64,000 bases of DNA from Streptomyces sp. TLI_146 (GCF_002846415.1 NZ_PJMX01000001.1:6758001-6822000), one strand, 5' to 3'. Counted from the stretch's first letter, positions 24,161 to 33,247 are shown. The notes: generated from the letters alone by a model not told the origin. Program-made: numbers and translations.

Positions 24161-26805
24161 ACGCCCAGAACGAGACGGCCTCCGAGGCCGGTACCGGCGC
24201 CAGCACCAGGGCTGGGACGTACACGGAGACCAGGACTGGAACGGGGTCGGGGACCGCCCCCGGGTCCTCCACCCCGCCCCGCAAGCGCGCGCTCGCCGTC
24301 CCCGACCTCTCGCTCGTCGTCCTCGTCGGCGCCACCGGATCGGGCAAGTCCACTTTTGCCCGTCGGCACTTCAAGCCCACCGAGGTCATCTCGTCGGACT
24401 TCTGCCGTGGCCTGGTGGCCGACGACGAGAACGACCAGAGCGCCAGCGGCGACGCGTTCGACGTGCTGCACTACATCGCGGGCAAGCGGCTCGCGGCCGG
24501 GCGGCTCACTGTCGTCGACGCCACCAGCGTGCAGGTGGAGAGCCGCAGACAGCTGGTCCAGCTGGCTCGGGAGCACGATGTGCTGCCCGTGGCGATCGTG
24601 CTCGACCTGCCGGAGGACATCTGCGCCGCCCGCAACGCGGCCCGGCCCGACCGCGCCGGTATGCCCCGCCAGGTCATCGCGCGGCACCGCCGTGAGCTGC
24701 GGCGTTCACTGAGCGGCCTGGAGCGCGAAGGCTTCCGCAAGGTTCATGTCCTGCGCTCCGAGGCGGAGGTGGACAGCGTCGAGATCCAGATCGAGCGACG
24801 CTACAACGACCTCACCCACCTCACTGGCCCCTTCGACATCATCGGTGACATCCACGGCTGCCGCTCCGAGCTGGAGACCCTGCTGGCGAAGCTGGGGTAC
24901 GTGGACGGGGCGCACCCCGAGGGCCGGACGGCGGTCTTCGTCGGTGACCTCGTGGACCGCGGTCCGGACAGCCCGGGCGTGTTGCGGCGCGTGATGAAAA
25001 TGGTGGCCGATGGTAACGCTCTGTGTGTTCCCGGGAACCATGAGAACAAGCTCGGACGTTATCTGGGTGGCAAGAAGGTCCAGCGCACCCATGGACTGGC
25101 GGAAACCATCGAGCAGTTGGACAGGGAGGACGATGGATTCAAGGAGCAGGTGAAGGAGTTCGTCGACGGGCTCGTCAGCCACTACGTACTGGACGGCGGC
25201 AAGCTGGTCGTCTGTCACGCGGGTCTGCCCGAGAAGTACCACGGGCGTACGTCGGGGCGTGTTCGCTCGCACGCGCTGTACGGGGAGACGACCGGCGAGA
25301 CCGACGAGTTCGGCCTGCCCGTGCGCTACCCGTGGGCCGAGGGCTACCGGGGTCGCGCGGCGGTCGTCTACGGCCACACGCCTGTCCCGAACACGTCGTG
25401 GATCAACAACACCATCTGCCTGGACACGGGTGCGGTGTTCGGCGGAAAGATGACCGCGCTGCGCTGGCCGGAGCGCGAGCTCGTCGACGCGCCTGCCGAG
25501 AGGGTGTGGTACGAGCCGGTCCGTCCGCTGGCCACCGAGGCGCCCGGTGGCCATGACGGACGGCCGCTCGACCTCGCCGATGTGCACGGCCGCCGGGTCG
25601 TGGAGACCCGGCAGCTGGGCAATGTGGCGGTGCGCGAGGAGAACGCGGCGGCGGCGCTCGAAGTCATGGGCCGGTTCGCTGTCGACCCACGGCTGCTCGC
25701 GTATCTGCCGCCGACGATGGCACCGACGGCGACCTCACGGGAGGAGGGTTATCTGGAACATCCGGCGGAGGCGTTCGCTCAGTACGCGGCGGACGGGGTC
25801 GCGCGGGTCGTGTGCGAGGAGAAGCACATGGGCTCGCGGGCGGTGGCCCTGGTGTGCCGTGACGCCGAGGCGGCGCGCGAGCGGTTCGGAGTGGAGGGGC
25901 CGACGGGCGCTCTGCACACCCGCACCGGTCGTCCGTTCTTCGACGACGCGGCCGTCACCGAGGAGGTCCTCGGCCGGCTGCGGGCGGCCGTGTCCGCGGC
26001 CGGGCTGTGGGACGAGCTCGGTACGGACTGGCTGTTGTTCGACGCCGAGCTGATGCCGTGGTCGCTGAAGGCCTCGGGGCTGCTGCGTTCGCAGTACGCC
26101 GCGGTGGGTGCCGCGTCGGGGGCGGTCTTCCCTGACGCGCTCGGGGCTCTGGAGGCGGCCGCGGCGCGCGGTGTCGACGTGGACGGGCTGCTTGCGCGTC
26201 AGCGTGGGCGGGCGCGGGACGCGGAGGCGTTCACCGACGCGTACCGGCGGTACTGCTGGACCACGGACGGCCTGGAGGGGGTGCGGCTCGCGCCCTTCCA
26301 GATCCTGGCCGCCCGGGGCCGCAGCCTGGCCGCGGTGCCGCACGACGAGCAGTTGGCGTGGCTGGACCGGCTGGTCGAGCATGACCCGACCGGTTTGCTC
26401 CAGGTCACCCGGCGCCTGGTCGTCGACACCGGCGACGAGGCGTCGGTGCGGGCCGGTGTCGACTGGTGGCTGGAGCTGACCGGGGCGGGCGGCGAGGGCA
26501 TGGTCGTGAAGCCGCTCCAGGCGCTGGCCCGGGACGGCAAGGGGCGCCTCACGCAGCCCGGCATCAAGGTGCGCGGACGCGAGTATTTGCGGATCATCTA
26601 CGGTCCGGAGTACGTGCGCTCCGAGAACCTGGAGCGGCTGCGGCAGCGCTCCTTGGGGCACAAGCGGTCGTTGGCGCTGCGGGAGTACGCGCTGGGCCTG
26701 GAGGCGCTGGACCGGCTGGCGGCGGGGGAGCCGCTGTGGCGTGTCCACGAGGCGGTGTTCGCGGTCCTGGCCCTGGAGTCGGAGCCGGTGGACCCCCGGC
26801 TGTGA
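24157..26805 (+). CDS. pnkp: Polynucleotide kinase-phosphatase Pnkp (RNA end healing and sealing)
   Basis: An 882-aa three-domain RNA repair enzyme. The 5'-kinase P-loop (GATGSGKST) is at 58-66. A metallophosphoesterase (2',3'-phosphatase) follows from about 227 (DIIGDIHGC, FVGDLVDRGPDS, VPGNHENK, VCHAGL, YGHTPV). A ligase-type adenylyltransferase starts with the nucleotidyl-lysine motif EKHMGSRA near 553 and includes GEGMVVKPL. It heals both RNA ends and, with Hen1, seals them. Start ATG 24157 overlaps the hen1 stop and has AGGAGG upstream. The first 45 residues are a Thr/Gly/Ser-rich tail. A strong terminator follows. Confidence 0.95.
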   Translation: MNAQNETASEAGTGASTRAGTYTETRTGTGSGTAPGSSTPPRKRALAVPDLSLVVLVGATGSGKSTFARRHFKPTEVISSDFCRGLVADDENDQSASGDAFDVLHYIAGKRLAAGRLTVVDATSVQVESRRQLVQLAREHDVLPVAIVLDLPEDICAARNAARPDRAGMPRQVIARHRRELRRSLSGLEREGFRKVHVLRSEAEVDSVEIQIERRYNDLTHLTGPFDIIGDIHGCRSELETLLAKLGYVDGAHPEGRTAVFVGDLVDRGPDSPGVLRRVMKMVADGNALCVPGNHENKLGRYLGGKKVQRTHGLAETIEQLDREDDGFKEQVKEFVDGLVSHYVLDGGKLVVCHAGLPEKYHGRTSGRVRSHALYGETTGETDEFGLPVRYPWAEGYRGRAAVVYGHTPVPNTSWINNTICLDTGAVFGGKMTALRWPERELVDAPAERVWYEPVRPLATEAPGGHDGRPLDLADVHGRRVVETRQLGNVAVREENAAAALEVMGRFAVDPRLLAYLPPTMAPTATSREEGYLEHPAEAFAQYAADGVARVVCEEKHMGSRAVALVCRDAEAARERFGVEGPTGALHTRTGRPFFDDAAVTEEVLGRLRAAVSAAGLWDELGTDWLLFDAELMPWSLKASGLLRSQYAAVGAASGAVFPDALGALEAAAARGVDVDGLLARQRGRARDAEAFTDAYRRYCWTTDGLEGVRLAPFQILAARGRSLAAVPHDEQLAWLDRLVEHDPTGLLQVTRRLVVDTGDEASVRAGVDWWLELTGAGGEGMVVKPLQALARDGKGRLTQPGIKVRGREYLRIIYGPEYVRSENLERLRQRSLGHKRSLALREYALGLEALDRLAAGEPLWRVHEAVFAVLALESEPVDPRL

Positions 26806-26807
26806 CG

Positions 26808-26843
26808 CTGTGGGGGCGCAGCGGCACGGCTGCGTCCCCACAG
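26808..26843 (+). terminator. Terminator after hen1-pnkp
   Basis: A 14-bp stem (26808-26821 with 26830-26843, one G-U pair) with an 8-nt loop begins 3 bp after the pnkp stop. Confidence 0.85.
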
Positions 26844-26904
26844 GCCGGGGCGGAAGCCGCCGGTTCGCCGGGTGAGCGGGCTGCGGGCGGGACAGGATGG
26901 GGGC

Positions 26905-28137
26905 ATGGGATTCCATGTCGACTCCGAGACCGGGCGGCTGCGCCGCGTCATCCTGCACCGGCCGGACCTGGAGCTGAAGCGGCTCACTCCGAGCAACAAG
27001 GACGCTCTCCTCTTCGACGACGTGCTCTGGGTGCGCCGGGCCCGCCAGGAGCACGATGGTTTCGCCGACGTGCTGCGCGACCGCGGGGTCGAGGTGCACC
27101 TCTTCGGCGATCTGCTGCGCGAGTCGCTGGCGATCCCGCAGGCGAGACGGCTCGTACTGGACCGGGTCTTCGACGAGAAGGAGTACGGGCCGCTGGCCAC
27201 CGGGCATCTGCGCGAGGCCTTCGACGAGCTGTCCGCGGCCGAGCTCGCGGAGGCGTTGGTGGGCGGTATGACCAAGCGGGAGTTCCTGGAGCGCCACGCC
27301 GAGCCGGTGTCCGTCCGGTTCCACGCGATGGACCTGGACGACTTCCTGCTGGGCCCGCTGCCCAACCACCTCTTCACCCGTGACACCTCCGCCTGGATCT
27401 ACGACGGGGTGTCCATCAACGCGATGCGCTGGCCCGCCCGGCAGCGCGAGACGGTGCACTTCGAGGCGATCTACCGGCACCATCCGCTCTTCGCGGGCCC
27501 CGAGGCCGGGCGGTTCCACACCTGGTCGAAGGGGCAGAGCGACTATCCGTCGACCATCGAGGGCGGCGACGTGCTGGTGATCGGCAATGGCGCGGTGCTC
27601 ATCGGGATGAGCGAGCGGACGACTCCGCAGGCCGTGGAGATGCTGGCGCGCGGGCTCTTCGCGGCCGGTTCCGCACGGACGATCGTGGCGCTGGACATGC
27701 CCAAGCGCAGGGCCTTCATGCACCTCGATACGGTGATGACGATGGTCGACGGAGAAACCTTCACTCAGTACGCCGGGCTCGGCATGCTCCGCTCGTACAC
27801 GATCGAGCCGGGCGCCGGTGAGCAGGAGCTGAAGGTGACCGACCATGCGCCGGAGCACATGCACCGCGCCATAGCGGCCGCCCTCGGCCTGGACGGGATC
27901 CGGGTGCTGATGGCCACCCAGGACGTGCACTCGGCGGAGCGCGAGCAGTGGGACGACGGCTGCAATGTGCTGGCGGTCGAGCCGGGTGTGGTGGTGGCGT
28001 ACGAGCGCAATGTCACCACCAACACGCATCTGCGCAAGCAGGGCATCGAGGTGATCGAGATTCCCGGCAGCGAGCTGGGGCGGGGGCGGGGCGGGCCGCG
28101 GTGCATGAGCTGTCCCGTGGAACGCGATGCCGTATAG
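26905..28137 (+). CDS. arcA: Arginine deiminase
   Basis: A 410-aa guanidino-modifying enzyme that hydrolyses arginine to citrulline and ammonia. Active-site elements are intact: nucleophile C400 in RCMSCP, the catalytic His in FMHLDTVMTM, Glu in STIEGGDVLVIG, and the N-terminal substrate segment PNHLFTRDTSAW. The start is ATG 26905 with GGATGGGG upstream; homology begins at once (VDSETGRLRRVILHRP). argF follows 61 bp later, giving the first two steps of the arginine deiminase pathway. No carbamate kinase or ArcD antiporter is present here. Confidence 0.95.
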   Translation: MGFHVDSETGRLRRVILHRPDLELKRLTPSNKDALLFDDVLWVRRARQEHDGFADVLRDRGVEVHLFGDLLRESLAIPQARRLVLDRVFDEKEYGPLATGHLREAFDELSAAELAEALVGGMTKREFLERHAEPVSVRFHAMDLDDFLLGPLPNHLFTRDTSAWIYDGVSINAMRWPARQRETVHFEAIYRHHPLFAGPEAGRFHTWSKGQSDYPSTIEGGDVLVIGNGAVLIGMSERTTPQAVEMLARGLFAAGSARTIVALDMPKRRAFMHLDTVMTMVDGETFTQYAGLGMLRSYTIEPGAGEQELKVTDHAPEHMHRAIAAALGLDGIRVLMATQDVHSAEREQWDDGCNVLAVEPGVVVAYERNVTTNTHLRKQGIEVIEIPGSELGRGRGGPRCMSCPVERDAV

Positions 28138-28139
28138 TG

Positions 28140-28155
28140 ATGCGTTCAATCGCAT
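28140..28155. promoter_or_regulatory. Inverted repeat between arcA and argF
   Basis: ATGCG-TTCAAT-CGCAT, perfect 5-bp arms, starts 2 bp after the arcA stop. It lies in an AT-rich 61-bp gap that also holds TATACT-like -10 material. It is a candidate operator or internal promoter for argF; the binding regulator is unknown. Confidence 0.4.
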
Positions 28156-28198
28156 ATACTTACAGTGTCCCGCTTTCCGTAACCCAGGAGCAGTCACC

Positions 28199-29230
28199 AT
28201 GGCGACAGACCTCGCAGGCCGCCACTTCCTCAAGGAGCTGGACTTCACCGCCGAGGAGTTCCGCGCTCTGGTGGACCTCGCCGCCGAGCTCAAGGCCGCC
28301 AAGAAGGCGGGCACCGAGGTGCAGCGGCTGCGCGGGCGCAACATCGCGCTGATCTTCGAGAAGCCGTCGACGCGTACGAGGTGCTCCTTCGAGGTGGCGG
28401 CCGCCGACCAGGGTGCCTCCACGACGTACATCGACCCGGCGGGCTCGCACATCGGCAAGAAGGAGTCGGCGCGGGACACCGCACGGGTGCTCGGGCGGAT
28501 GTTCGACGCGATCCAGTTCCGCGGGGACGCCCAGGAGACCGTCGAGACCCTTGCCGCGCACGCGGGCGTGCCGGTCTACAACGGGCTCACCGACGCCTGG
28601 CACCCCACCCAGATGCTCGCCGACGTCCTCACTATGACCGAGCACACCGACAAGCCCCTTGAGCGGACGGTTTTCGCCTATCTGGGTGACGCCCGGTACA
28701 ACATGGGCAACTCCTACCTGTTCACGGGCGCGCTGCTCGGCATGGACGTACGGATCGTGGCGCCCAAGGCGTACTGGCCGGCCGAGGACGTCGTGGCCCT
28801 CGCGCACGGGGCCGCCGAGCGGAGCGGCGCCCGGATCACCCTCACCGAGGACATCGCCGAAGGCGTGGCGGGCGCGGACTTCGTCGCCACCGACGTCTGG
28901 GTGTCGATGGGCGAGCCGAAGGAGATCTGGGCCGAGCGGATCAAGGCGCTGGCGCCCTACGCCGTGACCATGGACGTCCTGCGCGCCACCGGCAACGCCG
29001 ACGTCAAGTTCCTGCACTGCCTGCCCGCCTTCCACGACCTCGGCACGGCGGTCGCCCGCGAGATCCACGAGCAGTACGGCCTGGCCGAGCTGGAAGTCAC
29101 CGACGAGGTCTTCGAATCGGCCCACTCGGTGGTCTTCGACGAGGCGGAGAACCGCCTGCACACGATCAAGGCGGTCATGGTCGCGACGCTTGCGGGAACT
29201 CCGGCAGGGGCGGACGCGCCGGCAGCGTGA
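28199..29230 (+). CDS. argF: Ornithine carbamoyltransferase (probably catabolic)
   Basis: A 343-aa transcarbamylase. The carbamoyl-phosphate motif EKPSTRTRCSFEVA, the ornithine-side motifs AWHPTQMLAD and MDVLRATGNAD, and the catalytic HCLPAFHDLGTAVA are all intact. The ATG at 28199 follows AGGAG. Placement behind arginine deiminase suggests the catabolic direction (citrulline plus phosphate to ornithine plus carbamoyl phosphate), although the anabolic enzyme is indistinguishable by motif. Its 3' end overlaps the convergent anti-sigma-type gene by 56 bp. Confidence 0.93.
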   Translation: MATDLAGRHFLKELDFTAEEFRALVDLAAELKAAKKAGTEVQRLRGRNIALIFEKPSTRTRCSFEVAAADQGASTTYIDPAGSHIGKKESARDTARVLGRMFDAIQFRGDAQETVETLAAHAGVPVYNGLTDAWHPTQMLADVLTMTEHTDKPLERTVFAYLGDARYNMGNSYLFTGALLGMDVRIVAPKAYWPAEDVVALAHGAAERSGARITLTEDIAEGVAGADFVATDVWVSMGEPKEIWAERIKALAPYAVTMDVLRATGNADVKFLHCLPAFHDLGTAVAREIHEQYGLAELEVTDEVFESAHSVVFDEAENRLHTIKAVMVATLAGTPAGADAPAA

Positions 29231-29651
29231 ACCACACGGCCTTGCCGTGTGCGGTGGGGCGGTGACCGCAGGCCGAGCTCAGGGTACGGATCAGCAGCAG
29301 GCCCCGGCCGTGCTCCTGCCAGGGGTCGGGCTCGCTGTCCGGTTCCGGGGTGCCGAGGTCGCCCGGAGGCAGCGGGGAGCGGTCGTGGACCTCGACCTGG
29401 CAGCCCGAGTCCAGCAGCTCCACGACCAGCTCGATGGGCTGGTCGGCGGCGGTGTGCTCGACGGCGTTGGCCACCAGCTCGGCGGTGAGCAGTTCGGCGG
29501 TGTCGCTGTCGGCGGGGGCGTCGATGTCCGCCAGTGCGGTACGGATCAGGGCGCGGGCGATGGGGACGGCGGCATTGGTGTGGGGGAGCGGGATACGCCA
29601 GGAGGTCGGGGCGCCGGCCGGTTCGCGGGCGGCGCCGGAGGGGTCGGGCAC
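29175..29651 (-). CDS. RsbW/SpoIIAB-like ATP-binding (HATPase) regulator
   Basis: A histidine-kinase-like ATPase domain of the anti-sigma type: helix with N box ELLTAELVANAVEHTA, G1-like EVHDRSPLPP, and G2 box HGRGLLLIRTL. Such small Streptomyces proteins usually phosphorylate anti-anti-sigma partners or bind sigma factors. The start is uncertain: GTG 29651 gives 158 aa, close to the family norm. The frame continues to ATG 29870 (231 aa), with a Pro/Arg-rich extension crossing a promoter-like sequence. The 3' end overlaps argF by 56 bp on the opposite strand. No anti-anti-sigma gene adjoins. Confidence 0.75.
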   Translation of the reverse strand: MPDPSGAAREPAGAPTSWRIPLPHTNAAVPIARALIRTALADIDAPADSDTAELLTAELVANAVEHTAADQPIELVVELLDSGCQVEVHDRSPLPPGDLGTPEPDSEPDPWQEHGRGLLLIRTLSSACGHRPTAHGKAVWFTLPARPPLPEFPQASRP

Positions 29652-29893
29652 GGCGGGGGTTTCCGTTCGGTCGCGTGAAGCGTCCGGGGCGCGCGGGATG
29701 CGCGGGGCGCTGCTACTCCCTTCAACTTTACGAACCGGGGCAAGGGGCAGGACAGAGCCCCCTGGCAGGCGGTGAAAGGGACGTGCGGCGCACCGGACAG
29801 GGCCATTCGCCCCGTCGCTCTGTCCGGCACCGCCGCCTCGGTCCTGGGTGAGGCCGCGCCCGGAGCGCAACCGGCAACGCGGCTAGTCCTCCC

Positions 29894-29932
29894 TATCGCG
29901 CCATCGTGACGACAGTCACACATGAGTGATAC
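29894..29932. promoter_or_regulatory. Candidate PaaX operator upstream of the hydratase/monooxygenase operon
   Basis: The site reads TATC - 9 nt - TGACGACAGTCA - 9 nt - GATAC. The 12-mer is itself a dyad (TGAC-GACA-GTCA). The identical 12-mer, again followed 9 nt later by GATAC, lies in the CoA-ligase/paaX promoter at 37824-37849. It sits 47-85 bp upstream of the enoyl-CoA hydratase ATG. Assignment to PaaX is inferred from shared pathway and position. Confidence 0.6.
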
Positions 29933-29978
29933 CTTCGAAGTGCAGGCATCTGGCAGCCCGCTGAGGAGGCCGCACGCC

Positions 29979-30806
29979 ATGAGCCCGTTCCCCAGCTCCG
30001 CACCCCGCACCGAAAACTGGCGCCACCTGCGGCTTTCCGTGGCGGACGGGGTGGCCACCGTCACCCTCGCCCGCCCCGAGAAGCTGAACGCGCTCACCTT
30101 CGGGGCCTACGCCGACCTCCGCGATCTGCTCGCCGAGCTCGCCCGGGAGCGGGCCGTGCGCGCCCTGGTCCTCGCGGGCGAGGGGCGCGGCTTCTGCTCC
30201 GGCGGCGACGTCGACGAGATCATCGGCGCCACGCTCTCCATGGACACCGCCCAGCTGCTCGACTTCAACCGGATGACCGGCCAGGTCGTACGGGCCGTGC
30301 GGGAATGCCCCTTCCCGGTGATCGCGGCGATCCACGGCGTCGCGGCCGGTGCGGGCGCCGTCCTCGCACTGGCCGCCGACTTCCGTATCGCCGATCCCTC
30401 CGCCCGGTTCTCCTTCCTGTTCACCAAGGTCGGCCTCTCCGGCGGCGACATGGGCGCCGCCTATCTGCTGCCGCGCGTCGTCGGGCTCGGCCACGCCACC
30501 CGGCTGCTGATGCTCGGCGAGCCGGTCCGCGCCCCCGAGGCGGAACGGATCGGCCTGCTCAGCGAGCTCACCGACGAAGGGCAGGCCGACGCGCGCGCCG
30601 CCGAACTCGCCCGCCACCTCGCGGCCGGACCGGCCCTCGCGTACGCGCAGACCAAGGCCCTGCTCACCGCCGAGCTCGACATGCCGCTCGCCGCCGCCGT
30701 CGAACTCGACGCCGCCACCCAGGCGCTGCTGATGAACGGGCAGGACTACGCCGAGTTCCACGCCGCCTTCACCGAGAAGCGGCCTCCCAAATGGCAGGGG
30801 CGCTGA
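29979..30806 (+). CDS. Enoyl-CoA hydratase/isomerase family protein, aromatic-CoA pathway
   Basis: A 275-aa crotonase with the oxyanion-hole motif GRGFCSGGDVDEI and second-site VAAGAGAVLALAADFRIA and LSGGDMGAAYLLPR. The ATG at 29979 has an excellent AGGAGG site 9 nt upstream. The earlier in-frame ATG 29922 lies inside the presumed operator and is rejected. Three bases separate the stop from the start of the FAD monooxygenase/OYE fusion, so the two form an operon. In the characterised 2-aminobenzoyl-CoA pathway a hydratase of this type acts after ring reduction, in beta-oxidation-like steps. The exact substrate is inferred. Confidence 0.85.
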   Translation: MSPFPSSAPRTENWRHLRLSVADGVATVTLARPEKLNALTFGAYADLRDLLAELARERAVRALVLAGEGRGFCSGGDVDEIIGATLSMDTAQLLDFNRMTGQVVRAVRECPFPVIAAIHGVAAGAGAVLALAADFRIADPSARFSFLFTKVGLSGGDMGAAYLLPRVVGLGHATRLLMLGEPVRAPEAERIGLLSELTDEGQADARAAELARHLAAGPALAYAQTKALLTAELDMPLAAAVELDAATQALLMNGQDYAEFHAAFTEKRPPKWQGR

Positions 30807-30809
30807 GCC

Positions 30810-33122
30810 GTGCCCGGGCCCCGGGACAGCGGCCCTCACCCCGCCGAAAGGCCGCTGCGGATCGCGGTCATCGGCGGCGGCCCCGGTGGGCTGTACGCCG
30901 CCGCACTGCTCAAACGGCTCCGCCCCGAACGTGAGATCACCGTCTGGGAGCGCAACGCCCCCGACACCACCTTCGGCTTCGGAGTCGTCCTCTCCGACGA
31001 GACCCTCGGCGGGATCGAGCACGCCGACCCCGTGGTGTACGAGGCGCTGAAGGCCGAGTTCGTCCGGTGGGACGACATCGACATCGTCCACCGCGGCCGC
31101 ACCCTCACCTCCGGCGGGCACGGCTTCGCCGCCCTGGGCCGGCGCAGGCTCCTGGAGATCCTGCACCAGCGCTGCCGCGCCCTGGGTGTGCGACTGCGCT
31201 TTTCCACCGAGGCGCCGCCCGCCGCCGAACTCGCCACCGACTACGACCTGGTCATCGCGGCCGACGGCGTGCACAGCGCCACCCGTGAGGCGCACGCCCA
31301 GCACTTCGCGCCCCGTATCACCGGCCACCGCTGCCGCTATATCTGGCTGGCCGCCGACTTCGCCTTCGACTCCTTCCGCTTCGAGATCGCCGAGACCGAG
31401 CACGGCGTGATGCAACTGCACGGCTATCCGTTCTCCGCCGACTCCTCCACCGTCATCGTCGAGATGCGCGAAGAGGTCTGGCGGGCGGCCGGGTTCGACG
31501 AGCTCGACGAGCAGGGGTCGGTGGACCGCTGCGCCAAGATCTTCGCGGACGCCCTGGGCAACCGGCCGCTGCGGAGCAACAACTCCTCCTGGACCGTCTT
31601 CCGTACCGTCGTCAACGCGCACTGGTCGTACGGCAACACCGTGCTGCTCGGTGACGCCGCGCATACCGCGCACTTCTCCATCGGCTCCGGTACCAAGCTC
31701 GCCGTCGAGGACGCCCTCGCCCTGGCCGCCTGCGTCGAGGAGCAGCCCACTCTCCCGGAGGCACTCGCCGCGTACGAACAGGAGCGCAGGCCCGTCGTCG
31801 AGTCCACCCAGCGCGCGGCCGCCGCCAGCCTGCGCTGGTTCGAGGAGCTGGCACTCTACCTCGACCAGCCGCCCCTGCAGTTCGCCTTCAACCTGCTCAC
31901 CCGCAGCCGCCGGGTCACCCACGACAACCTGCGGCTGCGCGACCCCGGCTTCACCGGCGCGGTCGAGCGTGACTTCCCCTGCCCCTTGGGCACGCCTCCG
32001 ATGTTCACCCCCTTCCGGCTGCGCGGGCTCGAACTGCGCAACCGTGTCGTCGTCTCTCCCATGGACATGTACAGCGCCGTGGACGGCCTCCCCGGCGACT
32101 TCCACCTCGTCCATCTCGGCGCCCGGGCCCTGGGCGGCGCGGGCCTGGTCATGACCGAGATGGTGTGCGTGAGCGCGGAGGGCCGCATCACTCCGGGGTG
32201 CACCGGTCTCTACACCCCCGAGCAGGCCGCGGCCTGGCGCCGGGTCACCGACTTCGTGCACCGGCAGGCTCCCGGCACCGCCATCGGCGTCCAGCTCGGC
32301 CACTCCGGGCGCAAGGGCTCGACCAAGCTGATGTGGGAAGGCATCGACGAGCCGCTCGACGACGGCAACTGGCCCCTCGCCGCCGCCTCACCGCTCCCTT
32401 ACCGTCCCGGTGTCAACCAGGTCCCGCACGCGCTCGACCGCGCGGGGCTGACCGACATCCGCGAGCAGTTCGCCGCGGCGGCCTGGCGGGCCGCCCGCTG
32501 CGACTTCGACCTGCTCGAACTGCACTGCGCCCACGGCTACTTGCTCTCCGGATTCCTCTCCCCTCTCACCAACCAACGCACGGACATCTACGGTGGTTCC
32601 CTCGCCAACCGGCTGCGTTTCCCGCTGGAGGTGTTCGACGTGCTGCGGGGCATCTGGCCCGCGGAGCGGCCGATGACCGTCCGCATCTCGGCGACCGACT
32701 GGGCGCCGGGCGGCACCACCGCCGAGGAGTCCGTCGAGATCGCCCGCGCGTTCGCCGCGCACGGCGCCGACGCCATCGACGTGTCCACCGGGCAGGTCGT
32801 CGCGGACGAGCGGCCCGAGTTCGGCCGCTCGTACCAGACGCCGTACGCCGACCGCATCCGCAACACGCTCGGCGTGCCCGTCATCGCGGTCGGGGCGATC
32901 TCGTCCTGGGACGACGTGAACTCGCTGCTGCTCGCCGGCCGCGCCGACCTCTGCGCCCTCGCCCGGCCCCATCTCTACGATCCGCACTGGACCCTGCACG
33001 CGGCCGCCGAGCAGGGCTATTCGGGGCCGGGAGCGCCCTGGCCGGCGCCGTACCGGGCGGGCAGCCGCAGGCCTCCGACCGGGCGTACGGACGCGCCCCG
33101 ACCGCGGCTCACCCTGAAGTGA
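30810..33122 (+). CDS. FAD monooxygenase-OYE fusion: 2-aminobenzoyl-CoA monooxygenase/reductase-like
   Basis: A 770-aa bifunctional flavoprotein. Residues 1-385 are a salicylate-hydroxylase-type FAD monooxygenase (IAVIGGGPGGLYAAALLKRL, DLVIAADGVHS, VLLGDAAHTAHFS). Residues about 395-770 are an old-yellow-enzyme NADH:flavin oxidoreductase (TPFRLRGLELRNRVVVSPMD, HSGRKGSTKLMW, LTNQRTDIYGGS). This domain order is characteristic of 2-aminobenzoyl-CoA monooxygenase/reductase of aerobic anthranilate degradation; related fusions are called salicylyl-CoA 5-hydroxylases. Start GTG 30810 follows the hydratase stop by 3 bp. The CoA ligase, acyl-CoA dehydrogenase and RidA encoded at 36-39.5 kb complete a plausible pathway. 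Aminobenzoyl versus hydroxybenzoyl substrate cannot be decided here. Confidence 0.9.
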   Translation: MPGPRDSGPHPAERPLRIAVIGGGPGGLYAAALLKRLRPEREITVWERNAPDTTFGFGVVLSDETLGGIEHADPVVYEALKAEFVRWDDIDIVHRGRTLTSGGHGFAALGRRRLLEILHQRCRALGVRLRFSTEAPPAAELATDYDLVIAADGVHSATREAHAQHFAPRITGHRCRYIWLAADFAFDSFRFEIAETEHGVMQLHGYPFSADSSTVIVEMREEVWRAAGFDELDEQGSVDRCAKIFADALGNRPLRSNNSSWTVFRTVVNAHWSYGNTVLLGDAAHTAHFSIGSGTKLAVEDALALAACVEEQPTLPEALAAYEQERRPVVESTQRAAAASLRWFEELALYLDQPPLQFAFNLLTRSRRVTHDNLRLRDPGFTGAVERDFPCPLGTPPMFTPFRLRGLELRNRVVVSPMDMYSAVDGLPGDFHLVHLGARALGGAGLVMTEMVCVSAEGRITPGCTGLYTPEQAAAWRRVTDFVHRQAPGTAIGVQLGHSGRKGSTKLMWEGIDEPLDDGNWPLAAASPLPYRPGVNQVPHALDRAGLTDIREQFAAAAWRAARCDFDLLELHCAHGYLLSGFLSPLTNQRTDIYGGSLANRLRFPLEVFDVLRGIWPAERPMTVRISATDWAPGGTTAEESVEIARAFAAHGADAIDVSTGQVVADERPEFGRSYQTPYADRIRNTLGVPVIAVGAISSWDDVNSLLLAGRADLCALARPHLYDPHWTLHAAAEQGYSGPGAPWPAPYRAGSRRPPTGRTDAPRPRLTLK

Positions 33123-33201
33123 GCCGCGAGTCAGCCGCGAAGTGAGCTGTGGATCACAGGAAAATGACGCGCCGTGGGAACCATTCGGTCCGCCCGTCAG
33201 T

Positions 33202-33219
33202 TTCTACAGCGTTGTAGAA
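33202..33219. promoter_or_regulatory. Perfect inverted repeat upstream of terB
   Basis: TTCTACA-GCGT-TGTAGAA, 7-bp arms, lies 29 bp before the TerB start codon. Its TACA/TGTA core recalls operators of BlaI/MecI/CopY regulators, and a BlaI-type gene lies 1.5 kb away, but the 4-nt spacer differs from the usual form. Confidence 0.5.
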
Positions 33220-33247
33220 GTGACTATCAAGACCAGATGGAGACCTC

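Noticed and set aside
29922..29978. Earlier ATG start for the enoyl-CoA hydratase
   Set aside because: The ATG at 29922 falls inside the shared 12-mer operator region and lacks a ribosome site, whereas ATG 29979 has AGGAGG.
29916..32303. 795-aa open frame antisense to the hydratase and monooxygenase genes
   Set aside because: Spans two real genes and their junction on the other strand; sequence is compositional noise.
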